DNA of 11,777 nt from JANOGU01 sp964499865 (GTDB taxonomy: Bacteria > Pseudomonadota > Alphaproteobacteria > Rhodobacterales > Rhodobacteraceae), in assembly GCA_964499865.1 (NCBI GenBank), contig CAZCPY010000094.1, positions 1 through 11,777 on the forward strand, read 5' to 3'. A model generated the notes under the pieces. The model made no database searches and had not been told where the DNA came from. It saw only the letters and a list, made by a program, of their open reading frames with translations. Both the position numbers and the translations under genes were made by a program. Of this stretch, positions 1 through 6,702 are shown one piece after another. Position 1 is the stretch's first letter. Each line of letters starts with the position of its first letter.

Positions 1-28
1 TCCGATCCCAAATATCCCGGGGGAGGAG

Positions 29-90
29 CGTCAGCGACGGGGGCGGAGCCCCCCCCTTCGCCCGAGCCGGAGGGGCCTTCTTCAGGCCCC
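29..90. terminator. Cluster of three tandem GC hairpins
   Basis: Three inverted repeats sit side by side: CGTC/GACG (29-32 with 36-39), GGGGGC/GCCCCC (39-44 with 48-53) and GGGGCCT/AGGCCCC (72-78 with 84-90, 5-base loop). They precede the fzlA promoter candidate, so they most likely mark the 3' end of a gene to the left of the window or a dispersed intergenic element. No T-run follows the stems, so intrinsic termination is not proven. G-rich/C-rich hairpins of this kind seem common between rhodobacterial genes, from memory. Confidence 0.4.
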
Positions 91-160
91 GCAGGCGAGA
101 CGAAAGGCGTGCGGCGAAGCCGCTCATTCCGAAACGGCGGCGGCACCGGGACGCCGCCGG

Positions 161-189
161 TTGAACCGGCCCTGCCGCCCCTGTATCAC
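161..189 (+). promoter_or_regulatory. Sigma-70-like promoter candidate for fzlA
   Basis: TTGAAC (161-166) and TATCAC (184-189) are separated by exactly 17 bases, and a TG sits directly before the -10 box. Each hexamer matches 4 of 6 consensus positions. The predicted transcript would begin near 196 and give a leader of about 21 bases containing GGAG (208-211). The site lies inside a possible upstream extension of the reading frame, which argues for the start at 217. Confidence 0.5.
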
Positions 190-216
190 CGGGGTCAACG
201 CCCGCGCGGAGCCGCG

Positions 217-882
217 ATGAACCGACTTTACCATTTCCCGCTGTCCCCCTTCTGCCGCAAGGTCCGCCTGACGCTGGCCGAGAAGCGGCAGGAGGTGGAA
301 CTGATCGAGGAACGCTACTGGGAACCCTCGCCCGACTTCCTCCGCCGCAACCCGGCGGGCAAGGTGCCCGTCCTGCGCCATGAAGGGCGGGTGATGAGCG
401 AAAGCCAGGCGATCTGCGAATACCTCGACGAGACCATCCCCGAACCCCGCCTGATGCCGCGCGAGGCCGAGGCGCGCTACGAGGTGCGCCGCCTCTGCGC
501 CTGGTTCGACGACAAATTCCACGGCGAGGTGACCTCGAAGCTGCTCTACGAGCGGGTCAACAAGAAGGTCATGGGCCTGGGCTATCCCGACAGCAAGGCG
601 GTCAAGGCGGGCGCGGGGCGGATCAAGTACCACATCGACTACATGAGCTGGCTTCTGGACCAGCGCCGCTGGCTTGCGGGCGACGGGATGACGCTGGCCG
701 ATTTCACCGCCGCGGCGCATCTGTCCTGCCTCGACTACATCTCGGACGTGGACTGGAACCGGTCGGCCAACGTGCGGGACTGGTATGCCAAGATCAAGTC
801 GCGGCCGTCCTTCCGCCCGCTGCTGGCCGACCAGATCCCGGGCTTTCCGCCGCCCGCGCATTACGCCGACCTCGACTTCTGA
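217..882 (+). CDS. fzlA: Glutathione S-transferase-fold protein, FzlA-like (FtsZ-localized protein A)
   Basis: A 221-residue protein with a GST layout. The N-terminal thioredoxin-fold domain (about 1-80) has SPFCRKVR (10-17), NPAGKVPVL with the cis-proline at P51, and SESQAI (61-66) where glutathione-binding GSTs hold the gamma-glutamyl group. An all-alpha domain follows, with the N-capping box T159-x-x-D162. RYWE (33-36) and the PPPAHYADLDF tail look like the alphaproteobacterial FzlA group. In Caulobacter, FzlA binds FtsZ in the cytoplasm and is needed for constriction rather than conjugation of glutathione. The start is ATG 217, preceded by GGAG 5 bases upstream. A GTG at 109 would add 36 low-complexity residues overlapping the promoter candidate. 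The gene converges on mutL with 6 bp between stop codons. The GST fold is clear; the FzlA identity comes from recalled similarity, and another GST subfamily remains possible. Confidence 0.88.
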   Translation: MNRLYHFPLSPFCRKVRLTLAEKRQEVELIEERYWEPSPDFLRRNPAGKVPVLRHEGRVMSESQAICEYLDETIPEPRLMPREAEARYEVRRLCAWFDDKFHGEVTSKLLYERVNKKVMGLGYPDSKAVKAGAGRIKYHIDYMSWLLDQRRWLAGDGMTLADFTAAAHLSCLDYISDVDWNRSANVRDWYAKIKSRPSFRPLLADQIPGFPPPAHYADLDF

Positions 883-888
883 CGGCGG

Positions 889-2595
889 TCAGCGCCGCCC
901 GAACAGCCGCTCGATGTCGGCCAGCGACAGCGTCACATGCGTGGGCCGCCCGTGGTTGCACTGGCCCGCGTTCGGAGTCGCCTCCATCTCGCGCAGGAGC
1001 GCGTTCATCTCCTCGGCGCGGAGCGCGCGGCCCGACCGCACCGACCCGTGGCAGGCCATGCGGCTGAGGATGGCGTCAAGCCGGGCCTGAAGGCCCTCGG
1101 TCCGGCCGGTGTCGGACAATTCGTCCAGGAGGTCGCGCAGCAGCGGCGCCGCCGCCACCTGGCCGAGCGCCGCGGGCGTGGCGCGCACCGCGACGGCGCC
1201 GCCGCCGAAGGGCTCGAGCTCCAGCCCCAGCGCCGCCAGGTCGTCGCGGGCGGCCAGCAGGCGGTCGGCGTCGGCGGGGGGCAGGGTCACGATCTCGGGG
1301 ATCAGCGCCGCCTGCGCCGCGACGCGCCCGGCCGCCGCCTGTGCCTTGAGCCGTTCGTAGACCAGCCGTTCATGCGCCGCGTGCTGGTCCACGATGACGA
1401 TTCCGTCGGCCGACTGCGCGATGATCCAGTTGCCGTGCAGCTGCGCCCTGGCGGTGCCCAAGGGCCCCTGAGGGCCTTCCGCCGGAAGGTCGGGTTCCAC
1501 CCTTGCGGCGGGCGCCTCGGCAAAGCCCATCGGCGCCTGCGCGGCGAAGGCCCCGCGCAGCGCAGGGGCCGAGGCGCGGTCCATCTGGTAGACGCGGGGT
1601 TGCATCGCGGCCAGCGTGGCGCCCGCGACGGTGGAGGACGTGCGCCGCGCCTGATCCGCGAGCAGGCCGCGCAGGCCGCCCACGACCAGCGCGCGCACCG
1701 CCTCTGGCGCGCGAAACCGCACCTCGGCCTTGGCGGGGTGGACGTTGACGTCAACCTCCTCGGGGTCGCAGGCCAGGTCCAGCACCGCGGCCGGATGGCG
1801 GCCTGCCGACAGCACGTCGAAATAGGCCGCCCTGAGGGCACCCGTCAGCAGGCGGTCCAGCACCGGGCGGCCGTTGACCGACAAGTATTGCGTCGTCCCA
1901 GACCCGCGCGAGGCGGTGGGAAGGCCCGCAAGCCCCGTCAGCCGCAGCCCGTCGCGCGCCAGGTCCACGGCGAAGGCGTTTTCGGTGAAGTCGCGCCCGA
2001 TCACCTCTGCCGCGCGCGTGTCCAGGGTGCCGGGGTCCACCCGCAGCACCTCGCGCCGGCCTTCGGTCACGTCTGCCAGGGCAAAGCCCACGCCCGGATT
2101 GGCCAGCGCCAGCCGCCGGATCGCCTCGGCCACCGCCAGCGCCTCGGCCCGGTCGCTGCGCAGGAACTTGAGCCGGGCGGGCGTGGCGAAGAACAGGTCG
2201 CGCAACTCCACCACCGTGCCCTGCGTCTGCGCCGCGGGGCGCACCGGCGCCATGCGCCCGCCGGTGACCGCGATTTCCGCCCCGTCCTCGCCCGCCGCGC
2301 GCGACCGGATCAGCAGACGGCCCACGGCGCCCAGCGAGGGCAGCGCCTCGCCGCGGAAGCCGAAGGTGCGGATCGCCAGCAGGTCGGCGCCGGTGGTCTT
2401 GGAGGTCGCATGCCGCGCCAAGGCCTGTCTCTTATACACATCTGACGCTNNNNNNNNNNCCGCGTCCAGCGCGTTCTCGACCAGCTCCTTGACCGCCGAG
2501 GCGGGGCGCTCCACCACCTCGCCCGCCGCGATGCGGTTGATCGCGGCCTCGTCCAGTTGCCGGATGACCGGCCGTATCTTGGGGGTGTCGAGCAT
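889..2595 (-). CDS. mutL: DNA mismatch repair protein MutL, interrupted by an assembly gap
   Basis: MutL couples mismatch recognition by MutS to strand incision. The N-terminal GHKL ATPase part shows IAAGEVVERPASAVKELVENALDA (22-45, catalytic Glu and Mg-binding Asn), then ARHATSK (60-66), FRGEAL (80-85) and VDVNVHPAKAEVRF (281-294). The C-terminal dimerization/nuclease part has DQHAAHERLVYE (403-414), which fits the metal-binding DQHA(X)2E(X)4E motif, plus ACHGS (514-518) and CNHGRP (546-551). It is therefore a nicking-competent MutL, typical of bacteria without MutH. Residues 46-57 of the conceptual translation are four unknowns plus adapter-derived ASDVYKRQ. They replace about 33 real residues that should carry the DxGxG ATP-binding motif, so the true protein is probably near 589 residues rather than 568. 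The start ATG at 2595 fits the family N-terminus; a GGGG lies about 5 bases upstream. The gene follows the M16 pair after 207 bp. Identity is certain; the sequence is incomplete. Confidence 0.96.
   Translation of the reverse strand: MLDTPKIRPVIRQLDEAAINRIAAGEVVERPASAVKELVENALDAXXXXASDVYKRQALARHATSKTTGADLLAIRTFGFRGEALPSLGAVGRLLIRSRAAGEDGAEIAVTGGRMAPVRPAAQTQGTVVELRDLFFATPARLKFLRSDRAEALAVAEAIRRLALANPGVGFALADVTEGRREVLRVDPGTLDTRAAEVIGRDFTENAFAVDLARDGLRLTGLAGLPTASRGSGTTQYLSVNGRPVLDRLLTGALRAAYFDVLSAGRHPAAVLDLACDPEEVDVNVHPAKAEVRFRAPEAVRALVVGGLRGLLADQARRTSSTVAGATLAAMQPRVYQMDRASAPALRGAFAAQAPMGFAEAPAARVEPDLPAEGPQGPLGTARAQLHGNWIIAQSADGIVIVDQHAAHERLVYERLKAQAAAGRVAAQAALIPEIVTLPPADADRLLAARDDLAALGLELEPFGGGAVAVRATPAALGQVAAAPLLRDLLDELSDTGRTEGLQARLDAILSRMACHGSVRSGRALRAEEMNALLREMEATPNAGQCNHGRPTHVTLSLADIERLFGRR
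2425..2449 (+). other. Nextera (Tn5 mosaic end) sequencing adapter remnant
   Basis: The 19-base Tn5 mosaic end CTGTCTCTTATACACATCT (2425-2443) is followed by GACGCT (2444-2449), which continues as the Illumina Nextera read-2 adapter. It abuts the run of Ns and breaks conserved mutL sequence exactly at the ARHATSK block. Its AT content is unlike the surroundings. Read on either strand it yields peptides familiar as database contaminants (VYKRQ, LLYTSDA). It is library contamination at a contig end, not genomic DNA. Confidence 0.97.
2450..2459. other. Assembly gap of 10 Ns inside mutL
   Basis: Ten undetermined bases join two contigs. Comparison with the usual MutL spacing between the LDA and ALARHATSK blocks suggests about 98 bases belong between 2424 and 2460 in place of the 35 adapter and N bases. 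The N run is a placeholder and its length is not a measurement. Confidence 0.97.
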
Positions 2596-2802
2596 TGTGC
2601 CCCAAGGGCTAGCACGACGCGGGGGATTCGGCCAAGGCTTGCCGCATGGCGCAGCGCAATGGCCGCGGGCGCTTCCCCCTCCCCTCCCCTCGCGGCGGAG
2701 CGGGCGTGCGGCGAGAGGGGCGGCGTCTGGCGAGGCCGGGCCCCCTGCCCCAACCCGTCCCCGCGAGGAAAAGCGGAGGCGCCCGCAAGGCAGGTGCCGG
2801 GA
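2596..2802. other. Intergenic spacer between M16 partner gene and mutL
   Basis: No gene is seen here. The spacer holds a hairpin element (2686-2720) and, nearer mutL on the minus strand, a weak promoter-like pair: TTGGCC (2635-2630) and GCTAGC (2613-2608) with 16 bases between. The -10 match is poor. The length of the spacer compared with other junctions in the block suggests that mutL has its own promoter, which is inferred only. Confidence 0.4.
2686..2720. repeat. GC hairpin element, copy 1 (CCCCTC...GAGGGG)
   Basis: A perfect 6-bp stem CCCCTC (2686-2691)/GAGGGG (2715-2720) encloses a GC-rich loop beginning GCGGCGGA. The same stem with a shortened loop occurs at 6703-6719, in the purH-lspA spacer. 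Both lie between co-directional genes and could act as terminators, mRNA-stabilizing hairpins or dispersed palindromic elements. No T-run is present on either strand. Confidence 0.45.
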
Positions 2803-4134
2803 CTACGGCGCCAGCCCCTCGGGCCGGCCCACGACGACGAACTGCAGCGCGTCGGGCTTCATCAGCGCGGCGGCCACGCGGCGGATGTCGTCCATCGTGA
2901 CCGCCTCGACAAAGGCGTTGCGGCGGGTGGCATAGTCGATCGGCAGGCCCTGGAACTGCAGGCCGACAAGGATGCCCGCAATCGGCCCGTTGCCGTTCCA
3001 GCGCAGCGGATAGCTGCCGGTCAGGTAGGTCTTGGTGGCGGCCAGTTCCGCTTCGGTGAACTCGCCCCGGGCGGCGCGGGCCCATTCGGCGCGCAGGACC
3101 TCGATCGCCTCGGCCACGCGGCTGTTGTCGGCGGAAAACTGGCCGGCCCAGTATTGCCCGAGGTCCAGCGGCACGACCGAGGTGCCGATGCCGTAGGTCA
3201 GGCCGCGTTCCACCCGGAGCGAGGTCATCAGCCGGGCCGAGAAGCGGCCGCCGCCCAGCATCTCGTTCAGCACGAACAGGGGGAAGAAGTCGGGGTCCAT
3301 CCGCGCCAGCCCCGGCTGACCGAACAGGACAAGCGACTGCGGGCTGGGGAAGTCCGCCGTCACGATCCCGCCCGGCGCGCCCCAGTCCACCCGCGGCGGC
3401 TGCGGCGCGCCGGTCTCGGGCAGGCCTGCGAACAGCGTGTCGAGCAGGGTGCCCAGGTCTTCGGGCGAGATGTCTCCCGCCGCGCCCACATAGATGCGGT
3501 CGCGCGCGATGGTGGCGCGGTGGGCGGCGAGGATGTCGTCGCGGGTCAGCGCGGCCACGCTGGCGGCGGTGCCGCTGGGGTCGCTGCCGTAGGGGTGATC
3601 GCCCCAGGCCAGCGCGTCCAGCTTCTGGCTGGCGATCGCCGCGGGATCCTTGAGGTCGCCTTCGATGGTCGCCAGCACTTGCCCGCGCACCCGCTCGATG
3701 GCGTCGGGGTCAAAGCGCGGCCGGGTCAGCGCCAGGCGCAGAAGCGCTACGGCCTGATCGCGGTTCTCGGTCAGGAAGCGGGCCGAGACGGAAATCGAAT
3801 CGGCGCCGCTGTCGAAGGACAGATCCGCCGCCAGCGCGTCGCGCGCCGCGGCAAAGCCCTGCGCGTCGAGCTCGCCCGCGCCTTCCTCGATCAGCGCGGT
3901 CATCAGGTTGACCGCCCCGCGCTTGCCCGGCGCATCGAGGTTGGTGCCGCCGCGGAACCGGATCTCCAGCGCGGTGAAGGGGATGGCCCGGTCCTCGATC
4001 AGCCAGGCGGTGATGCCGCCAGGCGAGGTGACCAGCTTGATCGGCTGTTCCGCCCGGGCCGGCAGGGCCAATGTCTGGGCCAGCAGCAGGATCAGCGCCG
4101 TCAGGCGCACAAGGTTCGTCACGGCGATCGTCAC
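2803..4134 (-). CDS. M16 family peptidase-like protein, non-catalytic subunit
   Basis: A 443-residue secreted protein. The first 28 residues form a signal peptide with a long hydrophobic stretch and a likely cut after ARA. The rest is an M16 (insulinase/processing peptidase) two-lobe fold. Where the zinc motif HxxEH should stand after PGK, the sequence is GKRGAVNLMTAL (70-81), so the ligands are replaced by N76, T79 and A80 and the subunit cannot bind zinc. The C-terminal lobe keeps the substrate-binding Arg/Tyr pair in RGLTYG (R310, Y314) and the LNEMLGGGRFSARL block (289-302). It therefore complements the upstream gene, which has zinc ligands but no such pair. A two-subunit M16 protease of this design is known from Sphingomonas sp. 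A1. The start is GTG 4134, overlapping the upstream TGA by 4 bp (GTGA), which implies translational coupling. The compartment is likely the periplasm; substrates are unknown. Confidence 0.9.
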   Translation of the reverse strand: MTIAVTNLVRLTALILLLAQTLALPARAEQPIKLVTSPGGITAWLIEDRAIPFTALEIRFRGGTNLDAPGKRGAVNLMTALIEEGAGELDAQGFAAARDALAADLSFDSGADSISVSARFLTENRDQAVALLRLALTRPRFDPDAIERVRGQVLATIEGDLKDPAAIASQKLDALAWGDHPYGSDPSGTAASVAALTRDDILAAHRATIARDRIYVGAAGDISPEDLGTLLDTLFAGLPETGAPQPPRVDWGAPGGIVTADFPSPQSLVLFGQPGLARMDPDFFPLFVLNEMLGGGRFSARLMTSLRVERGLTYGIGTSVVPLDLGQYWAGQFSADNSRVAEAIEVLRAEWARAARGEFTEAELAATKTYLTGSYPLRWNGNGPIAGILVGLQFQGLPIDYATRRNAFVEAVTMDDIRRVAAALMKPDALQFVVVGRPEGLAP

Positions 4135-5456
4135 GGCGCGGCCTCCGCTGCGGGTTTCCTCAGGAAGCCGGTCACGGCCTTGCGACGGTCGAAGACCAGG
4201 CGGGCGGCGGCCATCACGTCCTCGGCTGTCACCGCCTGCAGCACCGCGGGCCAGGCCTCGACGTCCGCAATCGTCAGGCCCGAGGTCAGCGCGTCGCCGT
4301 AAAGCCGCGCGCGGCCCTCGACATTGTCGAGCGCATAGATCTGCGCCGCGCGCAGTTGCGTCTTGATCCGCGCCAGTTCCTCGGGGTCGGGGCCGGTGTC
4401 CATGAAACCGGCCAGCACCCCGTCCATCGCCGCCTCGGCGTCGTCCAGCGACACGCCCGGCACGGGCACGACGTAGAGGCTGAAGGTCGTGTCGTCGAGC
4501 GCGGTGTCGGCGTACCCGGCCGAGGTCCAGACCGCCACCTGCCGGTCGAACTGCAAGGCGCGCGCCAGCACCGAGGTGGTGCCCGATCCGCCCAGAAGCT
4601 CGGCCAGCACGGTCAGCGCGGCGGCGGTGCGCTGGTCGCCCGGGTCACGCTCGGGCGCCAGATAGCTGCGCACGACATAGGGCTGCGCCACGCGGTCGTC
4701 GGCCATCGCCAGCCGCCGCTCGGCCCGCTGCGGCGGCTCTGCCGGGCGGATGCGGGGCCCGAGGCCGGGGGTGGGGGCGATCGGGCCGTAGTATTGCACG
4801 GCCAGGCGGCGCACCTCGTCGGCCTCGACATCGCCCGCAATCACCAGCACCGCGTTGTTGGGCGCGTAGAAGCGGGCGTAGAAGGCCCTGGCGTCGGCCT
4901 GCGTCAGCCCCTCGATCTCGTGGCGCCAGCCGATGATCGGCGTGCCGTAGGGGTGGTTCATGTACTGAGCGGCAAAGCGTTCCTCGCTGAACTGCGCGCC
5001 GGGGTCGCTGTCGGTCGTCTGGCTGCGTTCCTCGAGGATCACCTTCAGCTCGGTCGCCGCGTCCTCCTCGGTCAGGCGCAGGCCGCGCATGCGGTCCGCT
5101 TCCATCTCCATCATCCGCGGCAGGTGTTCGGCGGCGACGCGCTGGAAATAGGCGGTGGCATCCCAGGAGGTGAAGGCGTTGTCGTCGCCCCCCAGGGCCT
5201 CGACGGTGGCGGAAAACTCGCCGTTGGCCAGCTTGTCGGTGCCCTTGAACATCAGGTGTTCCAGGTAGTGCGCGATGCCCGACTTGCCCGGCGGCTCGTC
5301 GGCCGACCCCACCCTGTACCACAGCATCTGCACCGCCAGCGGCGCGCGGTTGTCCTCGATCACCACCACCTCCAGCCCGTTGTCGAGCGTGAACGACGAC
5401 ACCTGGGCCGCCGCGGGGCTGGCGAGCAGGAGGGACAGGGCAAGGGCGTGGCGCAT
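4131..5456 (-). CDS. M16 family zinc metallopeptidase, catalytic subunit
   Basis: A 441-residue exported peptidase. Residues 1-18 are a signal peptide (MRHALALSLLLASPAAAQ, cut after AAA or AAQ). The inverted zinc motif HYLEH gives H63, E66 and H67, and the distal ligand is E142 or E143, about 76 residues on, as in mitochondrial processing peptidase and pitrilysin. Conserved M16 neighbours include GKSGIAHYLEHLMFKGT (57-73) and NAFTSWDATAYF (93-104). The C-terminal lobe lacks the R-x3-Y substrate pair (QFDRQVAVW instead), which the next gene supplies, so the two products probably form one heterodimeric or oligomeric protease. ATG 5456 is preferred over ATG 5546: it begins the signal peptide, has GGAG 5 bases upstream, and avoids coding through a 19-bp tandem repeat. 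It follows the DUF3035 gene by 114 bp. The substrate is unknown; degradation of periplasmic peptides is plausible. Confidence 0.93.
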   Translation of the reverse strand: MRHALALSLLLASPAAAQVSSFTLDNGLEVVVIEDNRAPLAVQMLWYRVGSADEPPGKSGIAHYLEHLMFKGTDKLANGEFSATVEALGGDDNAFTSWDATAYFQRVAAEHLPRMMEMEADRMRGLRLTEEDAATELKVILEERSQTTDSDPGAQFSEERFAAQYMNHPYGTPIIGWRHEIEGLTQADARAFYARFYAPNNAVLVIAGDVEADEVRRLAVQYYGPIAPTPGLGPRIRPAEPPQRAERRLAMADDRVAQPYVVRSYLAPERDPGDQRTAAALTVLAELLGGSGTTSVLARALQFDRQVAVWTSAGYADTALDDTTFSLYVVPVPGVSLDDAEAAMDGVLAGFMDTGPDPEELARIKTQLRAAQIYALDNVEGRARLYGDALTSGLTIADVEAWPAVLQAVTAEDVMAAARLVFDRRKAVTGFLRKPAAEAAP

Positions 5457-5461
5457 GGAGG

Positions 5462-5465
5462 CTCC
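5462..5465 (-). promoter_or_regulatory. Ribosome binding site fixing the M16 peptidase start
   Basis: GGAG on the minus strand, 5 bases before ATG 5456. It selects this start over the in-frame ATG at 5546, which would bury the signal peptide behind 30 extra residues. Confidence 0.65.
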
Positions 5466-5467
5466 GG

Positions 5468-5505
5468 CGGGCGAGACGGGCGGACGCGGGCGAGACGGGC
5501 GGACG
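5468..5505. repeat. Exact 19-bp tandem duplication before the M16 peptidase gene
   Basis: CGGGCGAGACGGGCGGACG occurs twice head to tail (5468-5486 and 5487-5505) with no mismatch. The unit length is not a multiple of three, which fits untranslated leader DNA. It sits immediately upstream of the ribosome binding site, inside the presumed 5' leader. Confidence 0.9.
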
Positions 5506-5518
5506 AACAGCCAGGCCA

Positions 5519-5546
5519 CAGCTACCCGGCCCGGCGCTGCGGTCAA
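5519..5546 (-). promoter_or_regulatory. Weak promoter candidate for the M16 peptidase pair
   Basis: On the minus strand TTGACC (5546-5541, 5 of 6 to the -35 consensus) stands 16 bases before TAGCTG (5524-5519, only about 2 of 6 to the -10 consensus). The 114-bp junction leaves room for a promoter. The poor -10 keeps this speculative. Confidence 0.25.
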
Positions 5547-5570
5547 TCCCGCCTGACGCGGAGTTGAGGG

Positions 5571-6113
5571 CTATTCACCCTCTTGTGGGGGGGGCGCGCT
5601 GACGGTGCGGATGCCGGCGCGGCGCCAGCGGCGCAATTCGGCCTGCTGGTCAAGCGACTGGTCCTCGTAGGCGCGGAAGTAGACGTTGACGTTCAACAGC
5701 CGCTCGAGGATGCGGCCCTTGTTGTCGCGGCGCCATTCCAGGTCTTCGGACGCCAGCACGCCGCGGATGTTCTCGGTCACGCCAAAGCGGCGGGCGTGGT
5801 TCAGCAGGCCGGCATCGCCGCGCACGCCGCCGGCGGGGTCGCCGCCCAGCGCCAGGATCGCGTCGTCCACCGGCGTGGGGTCCGACCGGTTGGCGCCGCC
5901 CGGCGTGGGTTCCGGCAGGACGGTCAAATCCTCTGGCGCCTCCAGCGGCTTGGGCGGCAGGATGGCGAATTCGTCCGGGCCGTCGGTCGCGGAGCGGATG
6001 TTCATCAGCTGCGGCGGCCGGTCGCCGCCGCCGCAGGCCGCGAGCAGAAGCGCCGCCGCCAGAAGTGCCAGCGCCGCCCGTCCTGCCGTCATGCCTGCCC
6101 GTTGTCCCGTCAT
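5571..6113 (-). CDS. DUF3035 family outer-membrane lipoprotein (BamF-like)
   Basis: A 180-residue lipoprotein. A basic N-terminus and hydrophobic stretch end in the lipobox L24-A25-A26-C27, so maturation by Lgt and LspA at C27 is expected. No Asp follows the Cys, so Lol sorting to the outer membrane is likely. The mature part is Pro- and Asp-rich, starting PPQLMNIRSATDGPDEFAILPP and PLEAPEDLTVLPEPTP, then a short helical end rich in Arg and Glu. This pattern fits DUF3035, which is labelled a Bam-complex subunit (BamF) in some alphaproteobacterial annotations, following work in Caulobacter; assignment to BamF is inference. It is the next gene after lspA, separated by 58 bp that include a 12-bp triplet repeat. 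ATG 6113 has AAGAGG 5 bases upstream; ATG 6092 is a possible internal start that also gives a good signal peptide. Confidence 0.82.
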   Translation of the reverse strand: MTGQRAGMTAGRAALALLAAALLLAACGGGDRPPQLMNIRSATDGPDEFAILPPKPLEAPEDLTVLPEPTPGGANRSDPTPVDDAILALGGDPAGGVRGDAGLLNHARRFGVTENIRGVLASEDLEWRRDNKGRILERLLNVNVYFRAYEDQSLDQQAELRRWRRAGIRTVSAPPPQEGE

Positions 6114-6118
6114 TTCGG

Positions 6119-6124
6119 CCTCTT
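6119..6124 (-). promoter_or_regulatory. Ribosome binding site of the DUF3035 lipoprotein gene
   Basis: AAGAGG on the minus strand with 5 bases to ATG 6113. It favours this start over ATG 6092, which has only a weaker purine stretch before it. Confidence 0.6.
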
Positions 6125-6147
6125 GTTAGCCCATCGGTCCGCGCCCG

Positions 6148-6183
6148 TCACGGGGTCTTTCACGGGGTCCTTCACGGGGTCTT
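6148..6183. repeat. Three tandem 12-bp repeats spanning the lspA stop codon
   Basis: The unit TCACGGGGTCTT (plus strand) occurs at 6148-6159, with one change (TCACGGGGTCCT) at 6160-6171, and again at 6172-6183. The last copy encodes the final Lys-Thr-Pro-stop of lspA. As 12 is a multiple of three, each copy repeats a TGA in the same frame, giving three stops in a row. It probably arose by slippage. Confidence 0.92.
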
Positions 6184-6657
6184 CCGGCGCCCCGCCCGGT
6201 CGTCGGCGGCGAAGACGACAAGGCCCACGGCGCCCGCGAAGATGGCGATGTCGGCGACGTTGAAGGCATAGGGATTCTCGATCCCGCAGCAGGACATGTT
6301 CAGAAAATCGGCCACCGCGCCCCAGACCACGCGGTCCACGACGTTGCCCAGGGCGCCGCCCACCAGCAGCCCCGCCGCAGCCCTTGCCGGCCGCGGCTGC
6401 GCGCCCCGCCGCATCCACCGCACCACCCAGACCGCGACCGCCAGCGCGACCGCGATCAGCGCCCAGCGCGTGATGTCGCCATCCCGCGCCAGCAGGCCGA
6501 AGTTGATGCCGCGGTTCCAGGCCATGCGCAGGGTCAGGAACGGCGGCCAGACCTCGATCACCCCGCGGTTGGCAAGGTCCAGTCCCCAGACGATCCAGAC
6601 CTTCAGCGCCTGGTCGAACACGAAGACCGCCGCAGCGGTCAGCCCCAGCAGGCGCAT
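6172..6657 (-). CDS. lspA: Lipoprotein signal peptidase (signal peptidase II)
   Basis: This inner-membrane aspartyl peptidase removes signal peptides from prolipoproteins before the lipidated Cys. At 161 residues it is of usual size and has four hydrophobic segments (about 3-24, 63-81, 92-106 and 134-151). The family blocks are present: MAWNRGINFGLL (45-56, the AxNxGxxFG region), GGALGNVVDRV (100-110), and the catalytic aspartates D117 in GAVADF and D136 in FNVADIAIFAGA. Their 19-residue spacing equals D124/D143 of the Pseudomonas enzyme. The start ATG 6657 follows GGAGG by 6 bases. The gene lies 121 bp after purH and directly before a lipoprotein gene that its product should process. The stop codon falls inside a 12-bp tandem repeat. 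Identity is firm. Confidence 0.96.
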   Translation of the reverse strand: MRLLGLTAAAVFVFDQALKVWIVWGLDLANRGVIEVWPPFLTLRMAWNRGINFGLLARDGDITRWALIAVALAVAVWVVRWMRRGAQPRPARAAAGLLVGGALGNVVDRVVWGAVADFLNMSCCGIENPYAFNVADIAIFAGAVGLVVFAADDRAGRRKTP

Positions 6658-6702
6658 GCGGTGCCTCCATTGTGCAACGGCCGACGGCCGCGGCCTGCCG
6701 TC

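Noticed and set aside
109..216. Upstream extension of fzlA from GTG 109
   Set aside because: The added residues are low-complexity and lie before the GST fold, the stretch contains a promoter-like site, and ATG 217 has a properly spaced GGAG.
2425..2443. Tn5 mosaic end as evidence of a native transposon
   Set aside because: Only one end is present, it continues into Illumina adapter bases and runs into Ns. No transposase or target duplication is seen.
5457..5546. Longer M16 peptidase from ATG 5546
   Set aside because: It would put 30 residues before a textbook signal peptide and read through a 19-bp tandem repeat. ATG 5456 has a good ribosome binding site.
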